DNA of 64,000 nt from Heracleum sosnowskyi (Eukaryota; Streptophyta; Magnoliopsida; Apiales; Apiaceae): positions 992,001 through 1,056,000 of the forward strand of contig JAUIZM010000023.1 of NCBI GenBank assembly GCA_030848705.1, read 5' to 3'. Positions 52,976 through 61,400 of the stretch are shown in pieces. Below the pieces are notes generated by a model. It did no database searches. It saw only the letters and a list, made by a program, of their open reading frames with translations, and was not told the DNA's origin. The position numbers and the translations under genes are program-made. Position 1 is the stretch's first letter. The number at the start of each line of letters is the position of its first letter.

Positions 52976-55051
52976 TTGAAGCGGGTCGTTTTGAGGATAT
53001 TTTCTCGTAGTTTGACCCTATGGGTTTATAGAATTGCAGTAAACTTCATTTGGAGCTGTCCGGACCTGAATTGGAGCAGATACCAGGGGACGCCCGATTA
53101 CGTATACCTCTTAAGGGATCTATACAAGGAAAACGGGGATAAATTGAAGCGGGTCGTTTTGAGGATATTTTCTCGTAGTTTGACCCTATGGGTTTATAGA
53201 ATTGCAGTAAACTTCATTTGGAGCTGTCCGGACCTGAATTGGAGCAGATACCAGGGGACGCCCGATTACGTATACCTCCTAAGGGAGCTATACAAGGAAA
53301 ACGGGGATAAATTGAAGCGGGTCGTTTTGTGGATATTTTCTCGTAGTTTGACCCTATGGGTTTATAGAATTGCAAAAAACTTCATTTGGAGCAGTCCGGG
53401 CTTGAACTGGAGCAGATACCAGGGAATGCCCGATTACGTATACCTCTGAAGGGATGTATACAAGGAAAACGGGGATAAATTGAAGCGGGTCGTTTTGAGG
53501 ATATTTTCTCGTAGTTTGACCCTATGGGTTTATAGAATTGCAGTAAACTTCATTTGGAGCTGTCCGGACCTGAATTGGAGCAGATACCAGGGGACGCCCG
53601 ATTACGTATACCTCTTAAGGGATCTATACATGGAAAACGGGGATAAATTGAAGCGGGTCGTTTTATGGATATTTTCTCGTAGTTTGACCCTATGGGTTTA
53701 TAGAATTGCAAAAAACTTCATTTGGAGCAGTCCGGGCCTAAATTGGAGCAGATACCAGGGGACGCCCGATTACGTATACCTCTAAAGGGAGCTATACAAG
53801 GAAAACGGGGATAAATTGAAGCGGGTCGTTTTGTGGGTATTTTCTAGTAGTTTGACCCTATAGGTTTATAGAATTGCAAAAAACTTCATTTGGAGCAGTC
53901 CGGGCCTGAATTGGAGCAGATACCAGGGAACGCCCGATTACGTATACCTCTGAAGGGATCTATACAAGGAAAACGGGGATAAATTGAAGCGGGTCGTTTT
54001 GAGGATATTTTCTCGTAGTTTGACCCTATGGGTTTATAGAATTGCAGTAAACTTCATTTGGAGCTGTCCGGACCTGAATTGGAGCAGATACCAGGGGACG
54101 CCCGATTACGTATACCTCTTAAGGGATCTATACAAGGAAAACGGGGATAAATTGAAGCGGGTCGTTTTGAGGATATTTTCTCGTAGTTTGACCCTATGGG
54201 TTTATAGAATTGCAGTAAACTTCATTTGGAGCTCTCCGGACCTGAATTGGAGCAGATACCAGGGGACGCCCGATTACTTATACCTCTTAAGGGATCTATA
54301 CAAGGAAAACGGGGATAAATTGAAGCGGGTCGTTTTGAGGATATTTTCTCGTAGTTTGACCCTATGGGTGTATAGAATTGCAGTAAACTTCATTTGGAGC
54401 AGTCCGGGCCTAAATTGGAGCAGATACCAGGGGACGCCCGATTACGTATACCTCTGAATGGAGCTATACAAGGAAAACGGGGATAAATTGAAGCGGGTCG
54501 TTTTGTGGGTATTTTCTCGTAGTTTGACCCTATGGGTTTATAGAATTACAGTAAACTTCATTTGGAGCTCTCCGGACCAGAATTGGAGCAGATACCAGGG
54601 GACGCCCGATTACGTATACCTCTTAAGGGATCTATACATGGAAAACGGGGATAAATTGAAGCGGGTCGTTTTGTGGATATTTTCTCGTAGTTTGACCCTA
54701 TAGGTTTATAGAATTGCAAAAAACTTCATTTGGAGCAGTCCGGGCCTGAATTGGAGCAGATACCAGGGGACGCCCGATTACGTATACCTCCTAAGGGAGC
54801 TTATACAAGGAAAACGGGGATAAATTGAAGCGAGTCGTTTTGTGGATATTTTCTTGTAGTTTGACCCTATAGGTTTATAGAATTGCAAAAAACTTCATTT
54901 GGAGCAGTCCGGGCCTGAATTGGAGCAGATACCAGGGGACGCCCGATTACGTATACCTCCTAAAGGAGCTATACAAGGAAAACGGGGATAAATTGAAGCG
55001 CGTCGTTTTGTGGATATTTTCTTGTAGTTTGACCCTATGGGTTTATAGAAT
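52976..55051. repeat. Satellite stretch leading to the MULE insertion
   Basis: A shortened relative of the previous unit: a three-monomer block at 52,976 and again, with CTCTCC monomers, at 53,984, then the ATTACAGTAAAC monomer group from 54,458. It carries one extra T in GAGCTTATACAAGG near 54,801 and a private GAAGCGCGTCG near 55,000. The last monomer is cut at its position 59 by the transposon. Confidence 0.75.
55043..55051. repeat. Target-site duplication, left copy
   Basis: TTATAGAAT lies immediately before GGCTCC. It belongs to the satellite monomer (positions 51-59) and is repeated directly after the right end of the element. Nine base pairs is the usual length for Mutator-like elements. 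Confidence 0.96.
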
Positions 55052-55056
55052 GGCTC

Positions 55057-55088
55057 CCGGTCTATGGCAAACGTATGCCATAGACCGG
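55057..55088. repeat. TIR palindrome 1 (13-bp stem, 6-nt loop)
   Basis: CCGGTCTATGGCA pairs perfectly with TGCCATAGACCGG across a six-base loop, AACGTA. It begins five bases inside the element end. The mirror copy is at 57,116-57,147. Confidence 0.93.
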
Positions 55089-55110
55089 TTTTGTAACACA
55101 AGGTTCCTGG

Positions 55111-55135
55111 GCCGTTGGATGAGCCATCCAACGGC
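55111..55135. repeat. TIR palindrome 2 (11-bp stem, 3-nt loop)
   Basis: GCCGTTGGATG pairs perfectly with CATCCAACGGC around AGC. The mirror copy is at 57,069-57,093. Confidence 0.93.
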
Positions 55136-55158
55136 TGTGATTTAAAAAAAATGGACAT

Positions 55159-55185
55159 CGTACCGCAGAAACTTTCTGCGGTACG
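55159..55185. repeat. TIR palindrome 3 (13-bp stem, 1-nt centre)
   Basis: CGTACCGCAGAAA pairs perfectly with TTTCTGCGGTACG around a single C. It is a near copy of palindrome 4, 54 bp further in, suggesting an internal duplication in the TIR. The mirror copy is at 57,019-57,045. Confidence 0.93.
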
Positions 55186-55212
55186 GAGGATTTACAAAAA
55201 TGCCCCCGCCTC

Positions 55213-55241
55213 CCGTACCGCAGAAACTTTCCGCGGTACGG
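55213..55241. repeat. TIR palindrome 4 (14-bp stem, one mismatch)
   Basis: CCGTACCGCAGAAA faces TTTCCGCGGTACGG around a single C, with one A/C mismatch. It shares its core with palindrome 3 (TTTCTGCGG there, TTTCCGCGG here). The mirror copy is at 56,963-56,991, with the same mismatch. Confidence 0.92.
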
Positions 55242-55247
55242 TCCTGT

Positions 55248-55397
55248 TCCCTTATCCCCAACAGCTGCTTCGATTTATGTCATTCACACAAAAACAAATT
55301 AATCAGCTGCTGAAAATTGCCAAGATCTCTCTCTCTGCTCCGAAAATTGCCAAGCTCTTTGAGGTAATATTTCTCTCTAATAAATTTGTTACTTGTC
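55248..55397 (+). other. Leader of the FAR1-like gene
   Basis: 150 bp between the inner TIR edge and the start codon. It is pyrimidine-rich in part (CTCTCTCTCTGCTCC) and holds a short imperfect direct repeat, GAAAATTGCCAAG, near 55,311 and 55,341. It probably contains the 5' untranslated region. I see no clear TATA box and no complete intron. Confidence 0.55.
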
Positions 55398-56312
55398 ATG
55401 GCGGATAGATTATTTGCTCGTATGTTTGGATCCTCAAAAAAAATAGATAATGGGAAAAAAAAAGAAAAACTTGAAAATTCATTGCATCTTGATGATTTAA
55501 GTATGAATGATGTTTTCGATTCAAGTAGTGATGAGCCTAGCACCCCCAAATTTGTTTCTAATGATGAGTGCATTAATGTTGATGAAAATGATGAATTTGG
55601 TAGTGTTGAGGAAGATGGTGATTTAGATGATGATTTAGATGATGATTTAGATGCTCAAAACGAGGAAAATATTGAGTGTGAAAATTTGTATGAAAATGTG
55701 GATGGAAATGGTGTTCCATATATGCGTCAATTGTTTCATACTTTAGAACAAGCGGGCAATTTTTTTAGGGCATATGCCCTAAAAAATGGATTTGGCATTA
55801 GAATTCAATCAACCCATACGCGTTCTAAAAGTAATGAAATATATGCTCGTATGTATGTGTGTAGACTTGCGGGTAAACCCGGTGAAAGTAGTAATGCTAA
55901 ACGACGTAGAGAAAATCTTCCAAAGTGTGATTGTAAAGCAAGAATGTATGTGAACTATTCGAAAACTTTAGGTCTTTGGGAGATAACAAGTCTTGAATTA
56001 CATCACAATCACGTACTTGTCACTCCTACGAAAATGAAGTTGATACAACGAGAAAAGCATGTCACTACCGCTACCCGTAGTTTGATCAAAACTCTATATG
56101 GTTCGGGAATTCGTAATTGTCAAGTAATGAATGTTATCGGTAATATTCATGGAGGTAATGAGAAAGTAGGGTTTAGTGGTCAACATGTTAGGAATGTGAT
56201 CCGGGATGAAGCTCCCTCTGTGGTCTTCTTAACTTCCAATCTCGCATCGCCCTATTACCACAAACACACTCCAACTCCTCTCTTCCACTACCATCCCACA
56301 CATCCTCGCTAA
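55398..56312 (+). pseudogene. FAR1-type MULE transposase, N-terminal fragment
   Basis: Open frame of 304 codons from ATGGCG at 55,398; an upstream TTG in the same frame is not a plausible eukaryotic start. Residues 1-60 are polar. Residues 62-105 are very acidic (EEDGDLDDDLDDDLD). Residues about 117-207 form a FAR1 DNA-binding domain of the WRKY-GCM1 zinc-finger kind, with probable zinc ligands Cys155, Cys177 (or Cys179) and the HNH pair His203/His205; a basic KRRR lies at 168-171. Residues 208-271 match the usual spacer before the catalytic part, with the VRNVIRDE stretch at 264-271. Family members then continue for several hundred residues through a DDE MULE transposase domain and a SWIM zinc finger, all absent here. 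The last 33 residues are the antisense of the minus-strand gene. The fragment might still bind TIR DNA but cannot catalyse transposition. Residue roles are inferred from the family. Confidence 0.85.
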
Positions 56313-56396
56313 CATGATAGCGATTATCCCAGATAATATTCCTTCTACTAGGGCCCGGCAAAATATCAATCAAATCATCATGGAAATGGTCCATAT
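56188..56396 (-). pseudogene. Second MULE gene, 5' coding fragment, unrecognised
   Basis: The minus-strand frame starts at ATG 56,394, two bases after a good splice acceptor, and stays open for 68 codons to 56,188. Roughly the first 61 codons belong to it; the rest reads back through the FAR1-like gene beyond the deletion near 56,210. The product begins MDHFHDDLIDILPGPSRR and contains a CVCGN motif near residue 43. I do not recognise it. The placement, convergent with the transposase gene and starting near the other TIR, resembles two-gene elements such as maize MuDR, where the second gene is an accessory factor. It could also be a captured host gene fragment, as in Pack-MULEs. The C-terminal part is lost. 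Confidence 0.5.
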
Positions 56397-56468
56397 CTGC
56401 AAATTACACCAAAAAACCATTTCTCAAAAAATTTCCTAAAAATTTTAATTAAATTAAGAACAAAAAAA

Positions 56469-56535
56469 ATTCCTCTAAAACAAAGCACTACATTTGAATT
56501 TAATTCCTCTAAAACAAAGCACTACATTCGAATAT
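56469..56535. repeat. 34-bp tandem repeat in the MULE intron
   Basis: ATTCCTCTAAAACAAAGCAC occurs at 56,469 and again 34 bp later at 56,503, the second unit differing at one base (TTTGAAT to TTCGAAT). Two copies, the second nearly complete. Confidence 0.85.
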
Positions 56536-56567
56536 ACCTCAAATTTAAATTTATACAGAAAATTCTT

Positions 56568-56609
56568 AAATCATAATTCATAAACCCTAAATCATAATTC
56601 ATAAACCCT
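56568..56609. repeat. 21-bp tandem repeat with telo-box motifs
   Basis: Two exact 21-bp units at 56,568-56,588 and 56,589-56,609, each ending ATAAACCCT. With the next bases they give AAACCCTAA at 56,582-56,590 and 56,603-56,611, the plant telo-box sequence. On the minus-strand transcript it reads TTAGGGTTT inside an intron. Confidence 0.85.
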
Positions 56610-56813
56610 AAATAACAATTCAAATTATAGAAACATCAAAATAATTCGAATATACACATTCATACATACCCACATTCAAAACAATTGCAGTCATAGCACA
56701 ATTTAAACCGAATATATCACACATTCATACACAAAATATACAAAAAATATACACATAATATAGCATAAATCGTGAATAAAATGATATTCATAGAGTATGA
56801 TTCAAACACATAC

Positions 56814-56956
56814 CTATGAAATAGCTATTAACGTGCTTGTTAGTGTAGATTTCCCCTTGAAATCGCCTTCAAATCGCCTTGAAATCGCCTCTCTCTCTCC
56901 CTCGGTTTTGTTTTTTTGTTTGTGAACTGCTACTGTGTCTTCTGGGAACAAAATCG
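56814..56956 (-). other. Probable 5' untranslated exon of the minus-strand gene
   Basis: 143 bp between the right TIR and the intron donor. On the minus strand it carries a GA tract (GAGGGAGAGAGAGAGG) followed by three 11-bp repeats, and no ATG leads into a long frame. The transcription start may lie inside the TIR. Inferred from the splice sites and position only. Confidence 0.5.
56857..56889. repeat. Three 11-bp tandem units in the minus-strand leader
   Basis: TTGAAATCGCC, TTCAAATCGCC and TTGAAATCGCC stand in a row. They lie in the probable untranslated exon, next to a CT/GA tract. Confidence 0.85.
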
Positions 56957-57152
56957 ACAGGACCGTACCGCGGAAAGTTTCTGCGGTACGGGAGGCGGGG
57001 GCATTTTTGTAAATCCTCCGTACCGCAGAAAGTTTCTGCGGTACGATGTCCATTTTTTTTAAATCACAGCCGTTGGATGGCTCATCCAACGGCCCAGGAA
57101 CCTTGTGTTACAAAACCGGTCTATGGCATACGTTTGCCATAGACCGGGAGCC
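56957..57152 (-). repeat. MULE right terminal inverted repeat (196 bp)
   Basis: Reverse complement of 55,052-55,247, beginning at ACAGGACC and ending in CCGGGAGCC. It has the same length and no difference that I could find. It should supply the promoter region of the minus-strand gene, whose first exon lies just inside it. Open frames crossing this repeat on either strand are by-products of its palindromes. Confidence 0.95.
56963..57147. repeat. Four TIR palindromes of the right end
   Basis: The same four hairpins in mirror order: palindrome 4 at 56,963-56,991, 3 at 57,019-57,045, 2 at 57,069-57,093 and 1 at 57,116-57,147. All stems are preserved, including the single mismatch in number 4. 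Confidence 0.92.
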
Positions 57153-57161
57153 TTATAGAAT
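57153..57161. repeat. Target-site duplication, right copy
   Basis: TTATAGAAT follows the terminal GGAGCC and continues into satellite TGCAAAAAAC. Both copies are unmutated, so the insertion has not had long to decay. Confidence 0.96.
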
Positions 57162-58439
57162 TGCAAAAAACTTCATTTGGAGCAGTCCGGGCCTGAATTG
57201 GAGCAGATACCAGGGAACGCCCGATTACGTATACCTCTGAAGGGGTCTATACAAGGAAAACGGGGATAAATTGAAGCGGGTCGTTTTGAAGATATTTTCT
57301 CGTAGTTTGACCCTATGGGTTTATAAAATTGCAAAAAACTTCATTTGGAGCAGTCCGGGCCTGAATTGGAGCAGATACCAGGGAACGCCCGATTACGTAT
57401 ACCTCTGAAGGGATCTATACAAGGAAAACGGGGATAAATTGAAGCGGGTCGTTTTGAGGATATTTTCTCGTAGTTTGACCCTATGGGTTTATAGAATTGC
57501 AGTAAACTTCATTTGGAGCTGTCCGGACCTGAATTGGAGCAGATACCAGGGGACGCCCGATTACGTATACCTCTTAAGGGATCTATACAAGGAAAACGGG
57601 GATAAATTGAAGCGGGTCGTTTTGAGGATATTTTCTCGTAGTTTGACCCTATGGGTTTATAGAATTGCAGTAAACTTCATTTGGAGCTCTCCGGACCTGA
57701 ATTGGAGCAGATACCAGGGGACGCCCAATTACTTATACCTCTTAAGGGATCTATACATGGAAAACGGGGATAAATTGAAGCGGGTCGTTTTGAGGATATT
57801 TTCTCGTAGTTTGACCCTATGGGTTTATAGAATTGCAAAAAACTTCATTTGGAGCAGTCCGGGCCTAAATTGGAGAAGATACCAGGGGACGCCCGATTAC
57901 GTATACCTCTTAAGGGATCTATACAAGGAAAACGGGGATAAATTGAAGCGGGTCGTTTTGAGGATCTTTTCTCGTAGTTTGACCCTATGGGTTTATAGAA
58001 TTGCAGTAAACTTCATTTGGAGCTGTCCGGACCTGAATTGGAGCAGATACCAGGGGACGCCCGATTACGTATACCTCCTAAGGGAGCTATACAAGGAAAA
58101 CGGGGATAAATTGAAGCGGGTCGTTTTGTGGATATTTTCTCGTAGTTTGACCCTATGGGTTTATAGAATTGCAAAAAACTTCATTTGGAGCAGTCCGGGC
58201 TTGAACTGGAGCAGATACCAGGGAACGCCCGATTACGTATACCTCTGAAGGGATGTATACAAGGAAAACGGGGATAAATTGAAGCGGGTCGTTTTGAGGA
58301 TATTTTCTCGTAGTTTGACCCTATGGGTTTATAGAATTGCAGTAAACTTCATTTGGAGCTGTCCGGACCTGAATTGGAGCAGATACCAGGGGACGCCCGA
58401 TTACGTATACCTCTTAAGGGATCTATACATGGAAAACGG

Positions 58440-61400
58440 GGATAAATTGAAGCGGGTCGTTTTATGGATATTTTCACGTAGTTTGACCCAATGGGTTTAT
58501 AGAATTGCAAAAAACTTCATTTGGAGCAGTCCGGGCCTAAATTGGAGCAGATACCAGGGGACGCCCGATTACGTATACCTCTAAAGGGAGCTATACAAGG
58601 AAAACGGGGATAAATTGAAGCGGGTCGTTTTGTGGGTATTTTCTAGTAGTTTGACCCTATAGGTTTATAGAATTGCAAAAAACTTCATTTGGAGCAGTCC
58701 GGGCCTGAATTGGAGCAGATACCAGGGAACGCCCGATTACGTATACCTCTGAAGGGATCTATACAAGGAAAACGGGGATAAATTGAAGCGGGTCGTTTTG
58801 AGGATATTTTCTCGTAGTTTGACCCTATGGGTTTATAGAATTGCAGTAAACTTCATTTGGAGCTGTCCGGACCTGAATTGGAGAAGATACAAGGGGACGC
58901 CCGATTACGTATACCTCTTAAGGGATCTATACAAGGAAAACGGGGATAAATTGAAGCGGGTCGTTTTGAGGATATTTTCTCGTAGTTTGACCCTCTGGGT
59001 TTATAGAATTGCAGTAAACTTCATTTGGAGCTCTCCGGACCTGAATTGGAGCAGATACCAGGGGACGCCCGATTACTTATACCTATTAAGGGATCTATAC
59101 ATGGAAAACGGGGATAAATTGAAGCGGGTCGTTTTGAGGATATTTTCTCGTAGTTTGACCCTATGGGTGTATAGAATTGCAGTAAACTTCATTTGGAGCA
59201 GTCCGGACCTAAATTGGAGCAGATACCAGGGGACGCCCGATTACGTATACCTCTGAATGGAGCTATACAAGGAAAACGGGGATAAATTGAAGCGGGTCAT
59301 TTTGTGGGTATTTTCTCGTAGTTTGACCCTATGGGTTTATAGAATTACAGTAAACTTCATTTGGAGCTCTCCGGACCAGAATTGGAGCAGATACCAGGGG
59401 ACGCCCGATTACGTATACCTCTTAAGGGATCTATACATGGAAAACGGGGATAAATTGAAGCGGGTCGTTTTGTGGATATTTTCTCGTAGTTTGACCCTAT
59501 GGGTTTATAGAATTGCAAAAAACTTCATTTGGAGCAGTCCGGGCTTGAACTGGAGCAGATACCAGGGAACGCCCGATTACGTATACCTCTGAAGGGATGT
59601 ATACAAGGAAAACGGGGATAAATTGAAGCGGGTCGTTTTGAGGATATTTTCTCGTAGTTTGACCCTATGGGTTTATAGAATTGCAGTAAACTTCATTTGG
59701 AGCTGTCCGGACCTGAATTGGAGCAGATACCAGGGGACGCCCGATTACGTATACCTCTTAAGGGATCTATACATGGAAAACGGGGATAAATTGAAGCGGG
59801 TCGTTTTATGGATATTTTCACGTAGTTTGACCCTATGGGTTTATAGAATTGCAAAAAACTTCATTTGGAGCAGTCCGGGCCTAAATTGGAGCAGATACCA
59901 GGGGACGCCCGATTACGTATACCTCTAAAGGGAGCTATACAAGGAAAACGGGGATAAATTGAAGCGGGTCGTTTTGTGGGTATTTTCTAGTAGTTTGACC
60001 CTATAGGTTTATAGAATTGCAAAAAACTTCATTTGGAGCAGTCCGGGCCTGAATTGGAGCAGATACCAGGGAACGCCCGATTACGTATACCTCTGAAGGG
60101 ATCTATACAAGGAAAACGGGGATAAATTGAAGCGGGTCGTTTTGAGGATATTTTCTCGTAGTTTGACCCTCTGGGTTTATAGAATTGCAGTAAACTTCAT
60201 TTGGAGCTCTCCGGACCTGAATTGGAGCAGATACCAGGGGACGCCCGATTACTTATACCTATTAAGGGATCTATACATGGAAAACGGGGATAAATTGAAG
60301 CGGGTCGTTTTGAGGATATTTTCTCGTAGTTTGACCCTATGGGTGTATAGAATTGCAGTAAACTTCATTTGGAGCAGTCCGGACCTAAATTGGAGCAGAT
60401 ACCAGGGGACGCCCGATTACGTATACCTCTGAATGGAGCTATACAAGGAAAACGGGGATAAATTGAAGCGGGTCATTTTGTGGGTATTTTCTCGTAGTTT
60501 GACCCTATGGGTTTATAGAATTACAGTAAACTTCATTTGGAGCTCTCCGGACCAGAATTGGAGCAGATACCAGGGGACGCCCGATTACGTATACCTCTTA
60601 AGGGATCTATACATGGAAAACGGGGATAAATTGAAGCGGGTCGTTTTGTGGATATTTTCTCGTAGTTTGACCCTATGGGTTTATAGAATTGCAAAAAACT
60701 TCATTTGGAGCAGTCCGGGCTTGAACTGGAGCAGATACCAGGGAACGCCCGATTACGTATACCTCTGAAGGGATGTATACAAGGAAAACGGGGATAAATT
60801 GAAGCGGGTCGTTTTGAGGATATTTTCTCGTAGTTTGACCCTATGGGTTTATAGAATTGCAGTAAACTTCATTTGGAGCTGTCCGGACCTGAATTGGAGC
60901 AGATACCAGGGGACGCCCGATTACGTATACCTCTTAAGGGATCTATACATGGAAAACGGGGATAAATTGAAGCGGGTCGTTTTATGGATATTTTCACGTA
61001 GTTTGACCCTATGGGTTTATAGAATTGCAAAAAACTTCATTTGGAGCAGTCCCGGCCTAAATTGGAGCAGATACCAGGGGACGCCCGATTACGTATACCT
61101 CTAAAGGGAGCTATACAAGGAAAACGGGGATAAATTGAAGCGGGTCGTTTTGTGGGTATTTTCTAGTAGTTTGACCCTATAGGTTTATAGAATTGCAAAA
61201 AACTTCATTTGGAGCAGTCCGGGCCTGAATTGGAGCAGATACCAGGGAACGCCCGATTACGTATACCTCTGAAGGGATCTATACAAGGAAAACGGGGATA
61301 AATTGAAGCGGGTCGTTTTGAGGATATTTTCTCGTAGTTTGACCCTATGGGTTTATAGAATTGCAGTAAACTTCATTTGGAGCTGTCCGGACCTGAATTG

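Larger units (their letters stand above)
1..55051. repeat. 168-bp tandem satellite array, left arm
   Basis: About 328 head-to-tail copies of a 168-bp monomer in one orientation. I set the monomer to begin at TTGAAGCGGG; the first full one starts at 62. Landmarks in the consensus: GTTTGACCCTATGGG near 35-49, TTATAGAAT at 51-59, the palindrome GTCCGGAC at 83-90 and GTATAC at 127-132. Monomers fall into recurring subtypes, told apart at GCAGTAAAC / GCAAAAAAC / GAAAAAAAC / ACAGTAAAC, at CTGTCCGGAC / CAGTCCGGGC / CTCTCCGGAC / CAGTCTGGAC, and at the CTCTTAAGGGATCT block. Subtypes recur in fixed order, giving higher-order repeats. Unit length and organisation fit a plant centromeric or pericentromeric satellite; that location is inferred from type, not shown. 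No gene or other transposon interrupts this 55-kb arm. Confidence 0.97.
55052..55247 (+). repeat. MULE left terminal inverted repeat (196 bp)
   Basis: Runs from GGCTCCCGG to GGTCCTGT and pairs with 56,957-57,152. Read base by base I see no mismatch or gap; beyond GGTCCTGT the two ends diverge at once. It holds four successive palindromes (55,057-55,088, 55,111-55,135, 55,159-55,185, 55,213-55,241), listed separately. In known MULEs the TIR carries transposase-binding sites and the promoter of the gene next to it. I could not pick out a convincing TATA box here. Confidence 0.95.
56397..56813 (-). other. Probable intron in the 5' leader of the minus-strand gene
   Basis: On the minus strand the sequence reads ATAG then GTATGTGTTT at 56,813 (donor) and TTTGCAG ending at 56,397 (acceptor), with a T-rich tract before the acceptor. 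These are textbook plant splice sites. The 417-bp interval is strongly AT-rich, as plant introns are, and the start codon follows two bases after the acceptor. It holds two short tandem repeats (56,469-56,535 and 56,568-56,609). Confidence 0.65.
55052..57152. mobile_element. Mutator-like element (MULE), FAR1 type, internally deleted, 2,101 bp
   Basis: A DNA transposon inserted at position 59/60 of a satellite monomer. Seen directly: terminal inverted repeats of 196 bp starting GGCTCCCGG, a 9-bp duplication TTATAGAAT at both borders, and internal sequence unrelated to the satellite. Long TIRs, a 9-bp duplication and a FAR1-type DNA-binding domain together define the Mutator superfamily. The TIRs read as identical over all 196 bp. 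Inside are two broken convergent genes, a FAR1-like gene at 55,398 (plus) and an unrecognised gene starting at 56,394 (minus), apparently joined by an internal deletion near 56,210. With no catalytic domain it cannot mobilise itself and would need transposase from a relative. hAT (8-bp duplication, short TIRs) and PIF/Harbinger (3-bp duplication) are excluded by the border structure. Confidence 0.95.

Noticed and set aside
1..55051. CRISPR-like array
   Set aside because: The repeats are contiguous 168-bp units without unique spacers, and no cas genes are present.
55052..55088. Rho-independent terminator in the first palindrome
   Set aside because: The stem is followed by TTTTG only, the context is a eukaryotic transposon end, and the same structure lies at both ends.
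54895..55158. Minus-strand frame of 87 codons across the left TIR
   Set aside because: It runs from satellite into TIR palindromes, with no domain and no plausible gene structure.
55280..55573. Minus-strand frame of 97 codons opposite the FAR1-like gene start
   Set aside because: It is a shadow of the plus-strand frame, which has the recognisable domain and acidic region.
55052..57152. Helitron, hAT or PIF/Harbinger identity for the element
   Set aside because: Long TIRs and a 9-bp duplication exclude Helitron (no TIRs), hAT (8 bp) and Harbinger (3 bp); the FAR1 domain supports MULE.
56814..57240. Frames across the right TIR on both strands
   Set aside because: The peptides repeat those of the left TIR because the ends are inverted copies; one runs into satellite. 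No coding evidence.
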